Of a stretch of DNA of 41,138 bases, positions 8,667 through 16,316 are shown in pieces. Position 1 is the first letter of the stretch, and each line of letters begins with the position of its first letter. The position numbers and the translations under genes are program-made. This stretch comes from JBBDIM01 sp040880405 (lineage in GTDB: Bacteria > Planctomycetota > Planctomycetia > Pirellulales > Pirellulaceae): positions 1 through 41,138 of the forward strand of contig JBBDIM010000050.1 of NCBI GenBank assembly GCA_040880405.1, in the 5' to 3' direction. The notes beneath the pieces are model-generated. The model was given only the letters and a program-made list of their open reading frames with translations, was not told the origin of the DNA and did no database searches.

Positions 8667-8767
8667 GTAGCCACGCTCGCGTAGAGCGTGGGGGAAGTGC
8701 GAGTACGGCTTGCCCTGCTGACGAAGCGGGTGAGCAGTTCGCCCACGCTTTTGGCAAGCGTGGCTAC
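8667..8767. repeat. GTAGCCACGC palindromic element, copy 2
   Basis: A 101-bp element starting GTAGCCACGC and ending GCGTGGCTAC, in tandem with a close copy 69 bp further on. It differs from copy 3 at only a few positions (for example GTACGG for GAACGG). Confidence 0.75.
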
Positions 8768-8835
8768 GACGCGCCTCTCGCGTGGCTACGACGCGTTTTC
8801 GCGTGGCGACGACGTGCGCTTTCGCGAAACCTTAC

Positions 8836-8936
8836 GTAGCCACGCTCGCGTAGAGCGTGGGAGAAGTGCGAGAACGGCATGCCCTGCTGGCGAAGCGGGT
8901 AAGCAGTTCCCCCACGCTTTTGGCAAGCGTGGCTAC
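8836..8936. repeat. GTAGCCACGC palindromic element, copy 3
   Basis: Same length and orientation as copy 2. The 68 bp between them holds further partial ends (CGCGTGGCTACGACGCG), suggesting repeated insertion or partial duplication. Confidence 0.75.
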
Positions 8937-9196
8937 GACGCGCTTTCGCGAGATTTTACGTATCCCCAAGGAAAATTTCGCTGATGGATTTTCGGGAGGC
9001 GGATTCTCTCTCCGAGATAATCGCCGATCCGCGATCCGTTTCCTTCCGGCCCCGGTGGTGGGAAGTGGTTGCGTTCCGACCACCAAAATGGTCTACAGCC
9101 AAGCGGTGACCATGTGGTTGCTGACCGACCCACCACCCCCCGAGTAGCTGTAAAGTCAGTGGCATTGGGCGCGCGCCCGGCCGCTTTGATTTTTGA

Positions 9197-9667
9197 TTAC
9201 CGGCCACCTTGTTGCGCTTTACGCCGTTGTTCATCTGGGCTGGCGGCATTCGGCGCGATCTCCTCTCCCTCCAGGTCGAGGGCCAGGACTGGGTCGTCCG
9301 CTTTGATTTCTACCTCGGTTTCGGAATTGGTGTTGAATCGCGCTGGGATGTACTGGTGCATGATCGGTTCCGCGGTCGGAATCCGGTCGCTCGGCGGGAT
9401 CTCGCCGATCTGCCGCTCGGCCGTCACCTTGACCCTCCGTAGCCCCGGCGCGGTCCGCAAGGTGAATTTTCCCTCACGGATCTCGGCGCTGGCGAACTGG
9501 CCGGTGTTGTCGGTCGGTTGCAACTCGACATAGCCGATCTCGATCGGATCGCCGTTCCAGGTAGCGGTCCCCTGGATCGGGATCTTGCCATCACCGCCGC
9601 AACCGGCCAGCGGGGTAAATAGTAAGGCGGATACCGCGAACAGACGTGAGGTGGAGAGGATTGTCAC
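9197..9667 (-). CDS. small lipoprotein downstream of DUF1559
   Basis: A 156-residue predicted lipoprotein. The GTG at 9667 is chosen because AGGAG lies 8 nt upstream and it starts a signal peptide ending in the lipobox TPLAGC; a longer upstream reading only overlaps the DUF1559 gene. The mature part (GKIPIQGTATWNGDPIEIGYVELQP) is a beta-rich, transthyretin- or carboxypeptidase-regulatory-like domain common in planctomycetes. The gene begins 52 bp after the DUF1559 stop on the same strand, so they are likely co-transcribed. The function is unknown. Confidence 0.8.
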   Translation of the reverse strand: MTILSTSRLFAVSALLFTPLAGCGGDGKIPIQGTATWNGDPIEIGYVELQPTDNTGQFASAEIREGKFTLRTAPGLRRVKVTAERQIGEIPPSDRIPTAEPIMHQYIPARFNTNSETEVEIKADDPVLALDLEGEEIAPNAASPDEQRRKAQQGGR

Positions 9668-9719
9668 CGCGCTGACTCCTAAAAGGCCATGAAAACGACA
9701 CACACATCCGAGGGGAAAA

Positions 9720-10679
9720 TCAATACTCCCCCACCACCAAACCATCGCTCCGGCCGCCCAGCCGCCGCCATGGTTCCAGGGCCACGGTGTTGGAAACAAA
9801 CCGGACCGAGGCGTCGGTCAATGCGACATTCACGCCCCCGGGGTGCCAACTCCGCGGGGCCACCACATTCGCTCCCCAGTCCCAATCGGCATGTTGCGTA
9901 CAGCGCGATCCGAGCGCCCCACCGAGATTCGTGTGACAGCGGTTGGTCCGGTCGTTGGCGTCGGCATTGGGTGTCAGGTAGGTGGTGAAACCGGCTCCCA
10001 TGGCAACTTGAGTCCGTCCCATCGAACCCCACGTGTTTTCCTGGGCCGGGGTGATGATCTCGGATAGGAAGAGGGTGTTGGAGAGGCCATCGATGCAGTC
10101 GCGGAACTTCGCCTTCTTCTCCGGCACGAACATCCCCGCGGTCCCGGCGAAACCATCCACTTCGTTCCAGGGGGCGACGCCCGAGTTGAAACTCGCGTCG
10201 CCAAAGCAACCGACATAGTTATGCAGCGCGTTTTGCCAATCGGCGACTCCCTCTTCCTGGATCTTGGTATCGTCCGAAGGGCAGAGCATCGTGCCGAGTA
10301 GCTGAGCTCGCGCCATTCCGCCCCGCGTTGGCGAGCCGTTGATCTTTTGGTTGAAGTCGAGCTGGTCGTACATTGGCTGTTGTTCCATGTAGGGCAGGAC
10401 GTAACAGTACCACGACCAGGAGTCGCGTCCCCAATCGCCATTGCGATAACTGCCCCCCGGCAAGTCGCCCATGGTGTCGTGATGATTGTGCAGAGCCAAC
10501 GCGATTTGCTTCAAATGGTTGGTACACTGCATCCGCCGGGCCGCTTCCCGAGCCTGCTGGACCGCCGGCAATAGCAGCGCGACCAGGACACCAATGATAG
10601 CAATCACCACCAGTAGTTCGACCAACGTAAAACCGCGCCGCACGGGACGCACCAGCCGGGAATCATGAAATTGGGGCAT
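9720..10679 (-). CDS. DUF1559 prepilin-like protein, copy 1
   Basis: A 319-residue DUF1559 protein. The N-terminus RRGFTLVELLVVIAIIGVL is a type IV prepilin methylation and cleavage signal (cleavage before F), followed by LLPAVQQAREAARRMQC, the hallmark of the planctomycete DUF1559 family. The C-terminus has the WHPGGVNVALTDASVRFV stretch typical of the family. It is probably a pseudopilin-like surface or periplasmic protein; the exact role is not known. A lipoprotein gene follows, an arrangement repeated at 17994-16531. Confidence 0.92.
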   Translation of the reverse strand: MPQFHDSRLVRPVRRGFTLVELLVVIAIIGVLVALLLPAVQQAREAARRMQCTNHLKQIALALHNHHDTMGDLPGGSYRNGDWGRDSWSWYCYVLPYMEQQPMYDQLDFNQKINGSPTRGGMARAQLLGTMLCPSDDTKIQEEGVADWQNALHNYVGCFGDASFNSGVAPWNEVDGFAGTAGMFVPEKKAKFRDCIDGLSNTLFLSEIITPAQENTWGSMGRTQVAMGAGFTTYLTPNADANDRTNRCHTNLGGALGSRCTQHADWDWGANVVAPRSWHPGGVNVALTDASVRFVSNTVALEPWRRLGGRSDGLVVGEY

Positions 10680-10858
10680 TTAAACACCTACAGCGAAAAA
10701 GATGATGAAGGGACCGCGATGGGGGACGTACTCAATCGTTGAAAAAAGCTGATCAGGCCGACGTCCAGTTCGGCGACCGCGGTTTCACCAGAAGAGAGCA
10801 ATCGAAAACGTGAAACCGGGGAAACCCGCCTGGCAATCCGCTGGCAGGTCTAATCTGA

Positions 10859-10886
10859 ATTATAGTCAACAAAAAATTAAATCAAA
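10859..10886 (-). promoter_or_regulatory. possible sigma-70-like promoter for the DUF1559 gene
   Basis: On the minus strand TTTGAT (10886-10881) and TATAAT (10864-10859) are separated by 16 bp, in an AT-rich patch within GC-rich DNA. It would give a leader of about 170 nt before the ATG at 10679. This is prediction by motif only. Confidence 0.4.
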
Positions 10887-10964
10887 TGTGGAAATACGCA
10901 ATTTACCCTAGCAAATTTACACACCCCGGGGTCGCTGTCACACGAGAAATCGTGAAGAAGATGC

Positions 10965-10980
10965 CGTGTGAATTCACACG
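10965..10980. promoter_or_regulatory. 16-bp perfect palindrome, candidate operator
   Basis: CGTGTGAATTCACACG is a perfect palindrome about 80 bp upstream of the possible promoter at 10859-10886, in the gap between the DUF3365 and DUF1559 genes. It has no loop, so protein binding is more likely than a hairpin. The regulator is unknown. Confidence 0.4.
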
Positions 10981-11095
10981 ACCTAAGATTATTTACATGT
11001 CCGCATGAAATTTGACATCTCCCGGACAAGCCGCTCGTGGAACCTGAGCCGGCGTCCGGAATTCTTGGAAGAGACCGGATCGTCTCGCGCTTCTC

Positions 11096-11128
11096 ATGCC
11101 CACGTTTGAGGGCGTGGGCATGGCACCC
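11096..11128. repeat. ATGCCCACG hairpin repeat, copy A
   Basis: ATGCCCACG (11096-11104) and CGTGGGCAT (11113-11121) form a stem around TTTGAGGG, followed by GGCACCC. The same motif is found at 19242-19275 and 25555-25589. Confidence 0.7.
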
Positions 11129-11168
11129 AGCCGCGAGTGCCACGCGTAAACTCGAACTGGCCGGCCCC

Positions 11169-11741
11169 CTAGTCTGCGTCGGAGACAGGTATCGAGATCG
11201 TCAGTCCAGCCATGCGGTCTTCCAGGCTTTTGCGGAAGGGGACGTGGCATTTGAGACAGGTGGACGAGAGGCGGACTGGGCCGGCGAAACGATATTTGTT
11301 TTCCTCGACCGCCTCATAAAATGGCTCTCCCTTTGCCAACACCTTCGCGGCCTGTTTCTCGAAATCGTCGCGAGGATTGTTGTCGACATTCATCGCGTCG
11401 GCGTTGACCACCAGCCACCGCAGCGAAACGCCATGCTTATGCTCGACCCCTTTGAAGACATCTTCCAGAGAGCGCGAGGGGATGCTCCGCGACTCGTCTT
11501 CGTCGAACAGATCGCGGTGCATCACCTGGAGGGCACCATGCATCGCCTCGTGCAATAACCTGGCCCGGCCTTTGGCTTCGCTGATTGCGATCGGCGGCGG
11601 CTCGACGGTCTTCGCGGCGGGTACTTCGTCTTCCGCGTGGGCGGAGGGGAGCAGCGCCAAGGCACCCACGCCCAGCCCCATAACCAAACCACAAAGTATA
11701 ACGACGGGGATTACCCGGCTTATGACGACCTGAAACTTCAC
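11169..11741 (-). CDS. DUF3365 (Tll0287-like) heme-binding protein
   Basis: A 190-residue exported protein: an N-terminal hydrophobic segment (VVILCGLVMGLGVGALALL), then a DUF3365 domain with LRWLVVNADAMNVDNNPRDDFE and GEPFYEAVEENKYRFAGPV. A c-type heme motif CLKCH follows in LSSTCLKCHVPF. DUF3365 domains are heme-containing sensor or electron-transfer modules. The GTG at 11741 has AAGGAGAGG just upstream. It lies 134 bp downstream of the NsrR-like gene on the same strand, which suggests a link to nitric oxide or redox stress. This link is inferred from context only. Confidence 0.8.
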   Translation of the reverse strand: MKFQVVISRVIPVVILCGLVMGLGVGALALLPSAHAEDEVPAAKTVEPPPIAISEAKGRARLLHEAMHGALQVMHRDLFDEDESRSIPSRSLEDVFKGVEHKHGVSLRWLVVNADAMNVDNNPRDDFEKQAAKVLAKGEPFYEAVEENKYRFAGPVRLSSTCLKCHVPFRKSLEDRMAGLTISIPVSDAD

Positions 11742-11875
11742 GGCCTCTCCTTATTGAGTGGTTGGATATCAAGAGAATCGAGCCGGCGCGACAGCCGCAA
11801 CTCCGCCAAATTGAATTCGAGTCATCAGAAATCTCCTTTGTTGCCTCAAAGGTCAAAAAAGAGCGAACGCTCGCT

Positions 11876-12289
11876 CTACGAACTGAGTTGCCTCGCCGAG
11901 GGCGCGACGTCCGCCAGCGTGACGGAGTTGAGATAGTCCCGCTGGATCCGACCCGCCTCGGCCAGAACCCCTTTCAGCTTGCAAAACGACTGGATGGCAC
12001 AGACATCTTCGGTGTCGATGCAGTCCAGCAATTGGAACTCCCCTTCAAAACATTGAACGACCTCTCCCACGCGGATATCTTCCGGCCGCTTGGCCAACTG
12101 GATTCCTCCCCCCACGCCGCGGACGCTGCGAACATAACCATGCCGCGAGAGCAGGTTCACCACTTTCGCGACATGATGCACCGAGATGCCGAAGATCTCG
12201 GCCACGTCCGAGACATGGGCCCTTTCGGTTCGAGTCGCCAGGTACATCAGTGTCCGCAAGGCGTAATCGGTTTGGGTGGTGAGTTTCAT
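11876..12289 (-). CDS. Rrf2-family repressor, NsrR-like
   Basis: A 137-residue Rrf2-family regulator starting MKLTTQTDYALRTLMYLATR, the classic N-terminus; the longer in-frame ORF upstream is ignored for that reason. The winged helix spans about residues 1-65 (VSDVAEIFGISVHHVAKVV, then GYVRSVRGVGGG). C90, C97 and C103 (C-x6-C-x5-C) fit an iron-sulfur cluster site. The C-terminal YLNSVTLADV also matches NsrR. NsrR senses nitric oxide through its cluster and represses detoxification genes. It is divergent from the DUF542 gene, with a palindrome between them. IscR is a possible alternative, but the DUF542 and heme-protein neighbours favour NsrR. Confidence 0.85.
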   Translation of the reverse strand: MKLTTQTDYALRTLMYLATRTERAHVSDVAEIFGISVHHVAKVVNLLSRHGYVRSVRGVGGGIQLAKRPEDIRVGEVVQCFEGEFQLLDCIDTEDVCAIQSFCKLKGVLAEAGRIQRDYLNSVTLADVAPSARQLSS

Positions 12290-12315
12290 ACTTGCCGGGA
12301 AGCGGCTAAAGGAGT

Positions 12316-12333
12316 AAAAGAAATACTTCTTTT
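12316..12333. promoter_or_regulatory. candidate Rrf2/NsrR operator
   Basis: AAAAGAA-ATAC-TTCTTTT, a perfect 7-bp inverted repeat with a 4-bp spacer, lies 27 bp upstream of the repressor ATG and 63 bp upstream of the divergent DUF542 ATG. The position suits joint control of both genes. It is not a strict match to the enterobacterial NsrR consensus. Confidence 0.5.
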
Positions 12334-12395
12334 GCGAGATTACCTTTCTCACAGGACCCTGTCAAGAAAATTCACGCATTACCCGTCGGTAAAAC

Positions 12396-12575
12396 ATGTC
12401 TCCCCTCACCATCGACTGTCCGGTTGTGGATTGGATCATCGCGTATCCTCATGCGATTCGGATATTGGAACGCTTGCAAATTGACTACCACTGCGGGGGA
12501 AAGTCGCTAGGCTATGCTTGCCGAGAACGGGATATTTCACCCGAGCAGGTGGTGGCGGAGATTACCGGAGAATAA
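12396..12575 (+). CDS. stand-alone DUF542 (ScdA/RIC N-terminal) protein
   Basis: A 59-residue gene. ERLQIDYHCGGKSLGYACRE is a close match to the IDYCCGG core of the DUF542 domain that begins ScdA/YtfE/RIC di-iron repair proteins. VVDWIIAYPHAIRILERL before it also fits. The hemerythrin-like di-iron domain that normally follows is absent: the reading frame stops at TAA 12573 and no hemerythrin-like ORF follows. Cys33 sits in the family's functional motif, while the usual first Cys is His here (YHCGG). It is divergent from the NsrR-like gene. It probably acts in nitrosative or oxidative stress with a partner encoded elsewhere. Confidence 0.8.
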   Translation: MSPLTIDCPVVDWIIAYPHAIRILERLQIDYHCGGKSLGYACRERDISPEQVVAEITGE

Positions 12576-12602
12576 CAAGGCGCAAAGACGCAAAAGGGTT
12601 CA
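12576..12602. repeat. single arm of a CGCAGAG/CGCAAAG-type element
   Basis: CAAGGCGCAAAGACGCAAAAG directly follows the DUF542 stop codon. It resembles one arm of the hairpin elements at 6235 and 25881, but no inverted partner is nearby, so it is a remnant. Confidence 0.45.
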
Positions 12603-12710
12603 ATTTCTCGGGAAGTTGTTATTCTCTCGATCCTAAGTCACAATGCGGTATTAGTCTGGTTTCATCGATTCCACCTTTTATGATCCCTCTCCCTCTCACG
12701 GTTCTTGATC

Positions 12711-13127
12711 ATGAAGATTGAGCATTTCGCACTTCAGGTTTCCGACCCTCCGGCAATGGCTCGCTGGTATGTGGTGCATTTGGGTTTGTCGGTCAGGCGG
12801 GGGAGTACCGAGCCGCCGTATGCCTTTTTTTTGGCGGACGACGGGGGGCGGATGCTGGTCGAGATTTACCGGAACGATTCGTTCGAAGTGCCGGACCATG
12901 CGTTCTCACCGGCGGCCCATTTTCACCTCGCGTTTGTCTCGGCCGATCTGGAAGCGGATCGCCAGCGACTCATCGACGCCGGGGCCGCGGCGGAAGGGGA
13001 AGTCAACACCATGGACAATGGCGACAAGGTCTGCTTCCTCCGCGATCCCTGGGGGCTCGCGTTGCAACTGGTGCAACGCGCCGAAGTCTTATTAAGTGGT
13101 GAAGGCACTGAGGCGATCACCGCCTGA
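12711..13127 (+). CDS. VOC-family (glyoxalase/dioxygenase-like) protein
   Basis: A 138-residue vicinal-oxygen-chelate protein with the paired beta-alpha-beta-beta-beta fold. It starts MKIEHFALQVSDPPAMARWY, with the first metal-ligand His in HFALQV. HFHLAFVSADLEADRQRL starts the second module, and CFLRDPWGLALQLVQR ends it. ALQLV at the usual C-terminal metal-ligand site has Gln where many members have Glu. The substrate cannot be told from sequence. The start uses ATG 12711 rather than the TTG 6 bp upstream. It is followed after 22 bp by the VCBS-repeat gene, so they may form an operon. Confidence 0.82.
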   Translation: MKIEHFALQVSDPPAMARWYVVHLGLSVRRGSTEPPYAFFLADDGGRMLVEIYRNDSFEVPDHAFSPAAHFHLAFVSADLEADRQRLIDAGAAAEGEVNTMDNGDKVCFLRDPWGLALQLVQRAEVLLSGEGTEAITA

Positions 13128-13149
13128 CCTTTTGAGGAGATCAATACCG

Positions 13150-14361
13150 ATGGTCCGCCAAACGACAATCGCGATCCTGATGGCCTGGCTGGTGACTCAA
13201 GCCGCGATCGCCCACGCTCAAATCGCGTTCCAAGAACAGGAACTCGATACGAAGCTGGGGGTCGGGTATGCCGTTCATCTGCTCGACATGAATGAGGATG
13301 GCAAGTTCGATATCGTGGTGCTCGATCAGGAGCGGCTCATCTGGCTGGAAAACCCGAGTTGGAAAGAACACCAGATTCTCGGGCCCGGCCAGACCAACGC
13401 CGATAACGTGACCTTCGCCCCGTACGACATCAGCGGCGATGGCCAGCTTGATTTCGCGGTCGGGGCCGGCTGGGGCCGTGGTGACACGCCACGGGGAACC
13501 TTGCAGTGGATTACCGCGGCGAGTGGCAAGCCGGACCAGTGGGCGGTGTACCCGATTTTGAACGAGCACTCGATCCACCGCATCCGCTTCGCCGATCTCA
13601 ATGGCGATGGCAAAGGGGAACTGATCGTGGGGCCACTATTCGGCCCTGGGACGACCGGCCCTGACTACGCCGAAAATGGTGTCCGCTTGCTCGCCTTGAC
13701 CGTCCCGGAGAATCCGGAGCGGCAAGACTGGGGCGTTGAACTGATCAGCGACCGCTTGCACGTGATGCACAACTTCTGGCCGGTCGATTTCACCGGCAAC
13801 GGGAAAATCGATCTCTTGACCGCTAGTTACGAAGGGGTCCATCTGCTGGAGCGGAACGACGATGCCTCGTGGAAAACAACCCAACTGGGGACCGGAAACC
13901 AAGAGTCACGACCCAGCCGCGGGGCGAGCGAGATCCGCGTCGGCAAACTGCGCGATGGTTCGCAGTATATCGCTACTATCGAACCGTGGCACGGCAACCA
14001 AGTGGTCGTCTATACGCGGCAACCGGAAAAGCCGCTCCGCTCAGTGTGGGACCGGCATGTGTTGGATGATCAACTGCAGTGGGGCCACGCCGTCTGGTGT
14101 GAAGACCTCGACGGCGACGGGGACGACGAGTTGGTGATCGGAGTCCGGGACGACCTGGAAGGTGGCACGCGGCGGGGCGTCCGGGTTTACGATCCGGCCC
14201 CGGCCGGTTGGCCTCAAATGAAGCGACATGTCTTGGATGCCGGCGGGGTCGCGGTTGAGGACCTTGCAGTGGGTGATTTGGATGGAGATGGCAAGCCAGA
14301 GATCGTGGCCGTAGGGCGGCAGACCCACAACGTCAAGATTTACTGGAACAAAACTCAATAG
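13150..14361 (+). CDS. secreted FG-GAP/VCBS-repeat protein
   Basis: A 403-residue exported protein. A signal peptide (AILMAWLVTQAAIAHAQ) is followed by repeated beta-propeller-type units with calcium-loop motifs: DMNEDGKFDIVV, DISGDGQLDFAV, DLNGDGKGELIV, DFTGNGKIDLLT, DLDGDGDDELVI and DLDGDGKPEIVA. Six such DxDGDG-like loops suggest a propeller that binds calcium and a surface or ligand. The ATG at 13150 has GAGGAG upstream; an in-frame upstream reading overlaps the VOC gene and lacks a signal peptide. The role is unknown; such proteins are common among planctomycete secreted proteins. Confidence 0.88.
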   Translation: MVRQTTIAILMAWLVTQAAIAHAQIAFQEQELDTKLGVGYAVHLLDMNEDGKFDIVVLDQERLIWLENPSWKEHQILGPGQTNADNVTFAPYDISGDGQLDFAVGAGWGRGDTPRGTLQWITAASGKPDQWAVYPILNEHSIHRIRFADLNGDGKGELIVGPLFGPGTTGPDYAENGVRLLALTVPENPERQDWGVELISDRLHVMHNFWPVDFTGNGKIDLLTASYEGVHLLERNDDASWKTTQLGTGNQESRPSRGASEIRVGKLRDGSQYIATIEPWHGNQVVVYTRQPEKPLRSVWDRHVLDDQLQWGHAVWCEDLDGDGDDELVIGVRDDLEGGTRRGVRVYDPAPAGWPQMKRHVLDAGGVAVEDLAVGDLDGDGKPEIVAVGRQTHNVKIYWNKTQ

Positions 14362-14564
14362 ACTTTTCGTTGCTTGTCATTTGAGCCAAGAATTCTCGAA
14401 ACTCGTGCGCGCAACGTCTGTTAATTTCTCCGCTAGACCGGTTACACTGGACGGTCTTCGACTGTTTATTCACGCGCTTTTCTCACCACCGCGTGCGCGG
14501 AATGCCCTCCTTTTTCGAGGCGGTTCCCCGCGCCACCTCGATTGTGCATCAGGCAATTTGCATT

Positions 14565-15575
14565 ATGAATAAAGTTCGTTGGGGAGTCCTAAGTACCGCG
14601 CGAATCGGCATGTTCAAGGTGATTCCGGGCATGCAACAATGTGCCCACGCCGAAGTGACCGCCATCGCGTCTCGTTCGCAAGAGTCGGCCCAGGCCGCCG
14701 CCGACAGCCTGGGTATCGCCAAGGCCCATGCCAGCTACGAGGCCCTGCTGGCCGACCCCGAGATCGACGCCGTTTATATTCCCCTGCCCAACCAAATGCA
14801 TGTCCCCTGGGCGATCAAAGCGATCCACCAAGGAAAGCATGTCCTGTGCGAGAAACCGATCGGACTGAGCTCTGCCGAAGGGCGCGAACTGCTGGAAGCA
14901 GCTCGCGCCAATCCTCACCTCAAGGTGATGGAGGCCTTTATGTATCGCCACCATCCGCAGTGGGTGAAGGCTCGAGAGCTAGCAACCAATGGCTCGATTG
15001 GCGAGGTGGTTTCGATCCAAACCTGGTTCTCGTACTACAACGACAACCCCAATGACATTCGCAACCAGGTGGATGCGGGGGGTGGCTCGCTGATGGATAT
15101 CGGCTGCTACCCGATTTCCCTCTCGCGGTTCATCTTCGACGCCGAGCCCCACAAGGTCCTCGGGCATGTCACGCTCGATCCGGAATACCAAACCGATACC
15201 GTCACCTCGGCGATCCTCGATTTCGGCGAGGTCACCAGTTCGTTCACCTGCAGTACCAAGTCCGCCCCGCATCAAAGGGTCAATCTCGTCGGGACCAACG
15301 GGCGGGTGGAGCTTGAAATCCCGTTCAATGCCCCGCCGGACAAGCCGTGTGTCATTTGGCACCACGAGAACCAAAACTCAAGGCGGATCGAGCTCCCGAT
15401 CGCGGATCAATACACGATCCAAGGGGAACTCATGTCCCGCGCGATTCTAGAAGACACCCCGGTCCCCACACCCCTGACCGACGCCGTGGCCAACATGGAG
15501 GTCATCGAGGCGATCTTCCAAAGTGCGCGATCCGGCAACTGGGAAAACGTCCAGGAAACGGTGAGGGTGGGTTAG
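14565..15575 (+). CDS. Gfo/Idh/MocA-family oxidoreductase (cytoplasmic)
   Basis: A 336-residue NAD(P)-dependent oxidoreductase. The N-terminal Rossmann segment is RWGVLSTARIGMFKVIPGM, AVYIPLPNQMHVPWAI follows, and the family's catalytic-site signature is HVLCEKPIGLSS (the EKP Lys). The C-terminal substrate domain includes MEAFMYRHHPQW and DAGGGSLMDIGCYPISLSRF. It resembles dehydrogenases acting on sugars or dihydrodiols. The ATG at 14565 starts the Rossmann fold; there is no signal peptide and the ribosome-binding site is weak. The substrate is unknown. Confidence 0.9.
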   Translation: MNKVRWGVLSTARIGMFKVIPGMQQCAHAEVTAIASRSQESAQAAADSLGIAKAHASYEALLADPEIDAVYIPLPNQMHVPWAIKAIHQGKHVLCEKPIGLSSAEGRELLEAARANPHLKVMEAFMYRHHPQWVKARELATNGSIGEVVSIQTWFSYYNDNPNDIRNQVDAGGGSLMDIGCYPISLSRFIFDAEPHKVLGHVTLDPEYQTDTVTSAILDFGEVTSSFTCSTKSAPHQRVNLVGTNGRVELEIPFNAPPDKPCVIWHHENQNSRRIELPIADQYTIQGELMSRAILEDTPVPTPLTDAVANMEVIEAIFQSARSGNWENVQETVRVG

Positions 15576-15732
15576 CGGCGAGCAATGCCAAAATAAAGGC
15601 GGAAGGGTGAGCCCTTCCGTCTTCCTAACGTGCCCACGATGGCACCGTACGGCTTGTGCTGGGCTGTCAAAAATTCGATCTTGACGCGGGTTTTCATAGG
15701 GGTGATTTTGTTCCACTCATTGGCCGGGTGAA

Positions 15733-15822
15733 GTAAAAACGGGGTCGGGAGTCTTTTTTCGAAACGTGAGCGGTGGGTACTAGTGAAAGGGTAGCCAAAA
15801 AGAGTCCCGACCCCCTTTTTAC
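15733..15822. repeat. GGGGTC..GACTCTTTTT hairpin element, copy 1
   Basis: Left arm 15733-15761 and right arm 15796-15822, wording AAAAACGGGGTCGGGAGTC and its inverse. It is nested inside the 15658-16036 element. Confidence 0.75.
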
Positions 15823-15860
15823 GCGCTGTGAGTAAACGTACATGCCAAGAGCCCAATCCG

Positions 15861-15948
15861 TTAAAAAGGGGTCAGGACTCTTTTCTTTGTAGCTGAGAGG
15901 CGGGGCTGTGATTTCTTGTTTCTGAAAAGACTCCTGACCCCTATTTAA
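15861..15948. repeat. GGGGTC..GACTCTTTTT hairpin element, copy 2
   Basis: Arms 15861-15885 and 15924-15948 (AAAAAGGGGTCAGGACTC and its inverse). Second copy in the same host element, 38 bp from copy 1. Such elements are recognisable from other genomes, where related palindromes accompany REP-type transposases. Confidence 0.75.
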
Positions 15949-16119
15949 CTCCCGACTCTTGAATTAATGTCCAAAATTTCTCGCAAAACTTGCGCAAATA
16001 AAAAACGCCGCAAGACCGAATTTTTGACAGCCCAGCGCTAGGCCAAAAGGAAGCTCTCGGGACAAGTGGTGCGATCCGCGTTATGCGCCCGGTTTAACCG
16101 TGCCGTGGATCCACGTTTT

Positions 16120-16210
16120 AGCCCCGGTAGGGGCGGCATGTAATAGCCAGGGGTGTAAGCCCCTGGTAAGGAGTTGTTTAAAATTTCCTAAGCCCCGAAG
16201 GGGCGACATA
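16120..16210 (+). repeat. paired-hairpin repeat (AGCCCCG.. / CCAGGGG..), copy A
   Basis: Contains AGCCCCGGTAGGGGCGGCAT, then ATAGCCAGGGGTGTAAGCCCC (hairpins of CCAGGGG/CCCCTGG type), then AGCCCCGAAGGGGCGACAT. The same unit is found inverted at 16317-16404. Confidence 0.65.
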
Positions 16211-16316
16211 TAGGAGTGCTATCCGGAGTTCACGTAACTTCGGCTGGGGTATTTACGGGGTTTTGAACGATTCAGGTGAAATCCGATGATTGGTATTTGT
16301 TCGGTGAGCGGCCCCC

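Larger units (their letters stand above)
8330..9196. other. non-coding stretch with repeats
   Basis: No gene is seen in these 867 bp. It holds two direct copies of the GTAGCCACGC element, a smaller related palindrome near 8623-8660, and a GATGAGGGCGG-type stretch near 8580 that resembles sequence at 19911 and 30230. The 8940-9190 part shows nothing recognisable. Confidence 0.55.
15658..16036. mobile_element. 379-bp element with ~40-bp terminal inverted repeats, nested hairpins inside
   Basis: Its ends are a perfect 20-bp inverted repeat (15658-15677 and 16017-16036, CTGGGCTGTCAAAAATTC type), and weaker pairing extends the arms to about 40 bp. Two separate GGGGTC hairpin elements lie inside. 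No transposase is present, so this is a MITE-like non-autonomous element. A 94-residue reading frame inside it is considered spurious. Confidence 0.65.

Noticed and set aside
11876..12289. IscR rather than NsrR assignment
   Set aside because: No isc/suf genes nearby; DUF542 and heme neighbours and the C-terminal TLADV segment favour NsrR, though the three Cys alone do not decide it.
15572..15856. 94-residue minus-strand ORF
   Set aside because: Lies across the terminal repeat and the nested hairpin of the 15658-16036 element; no homology seen.
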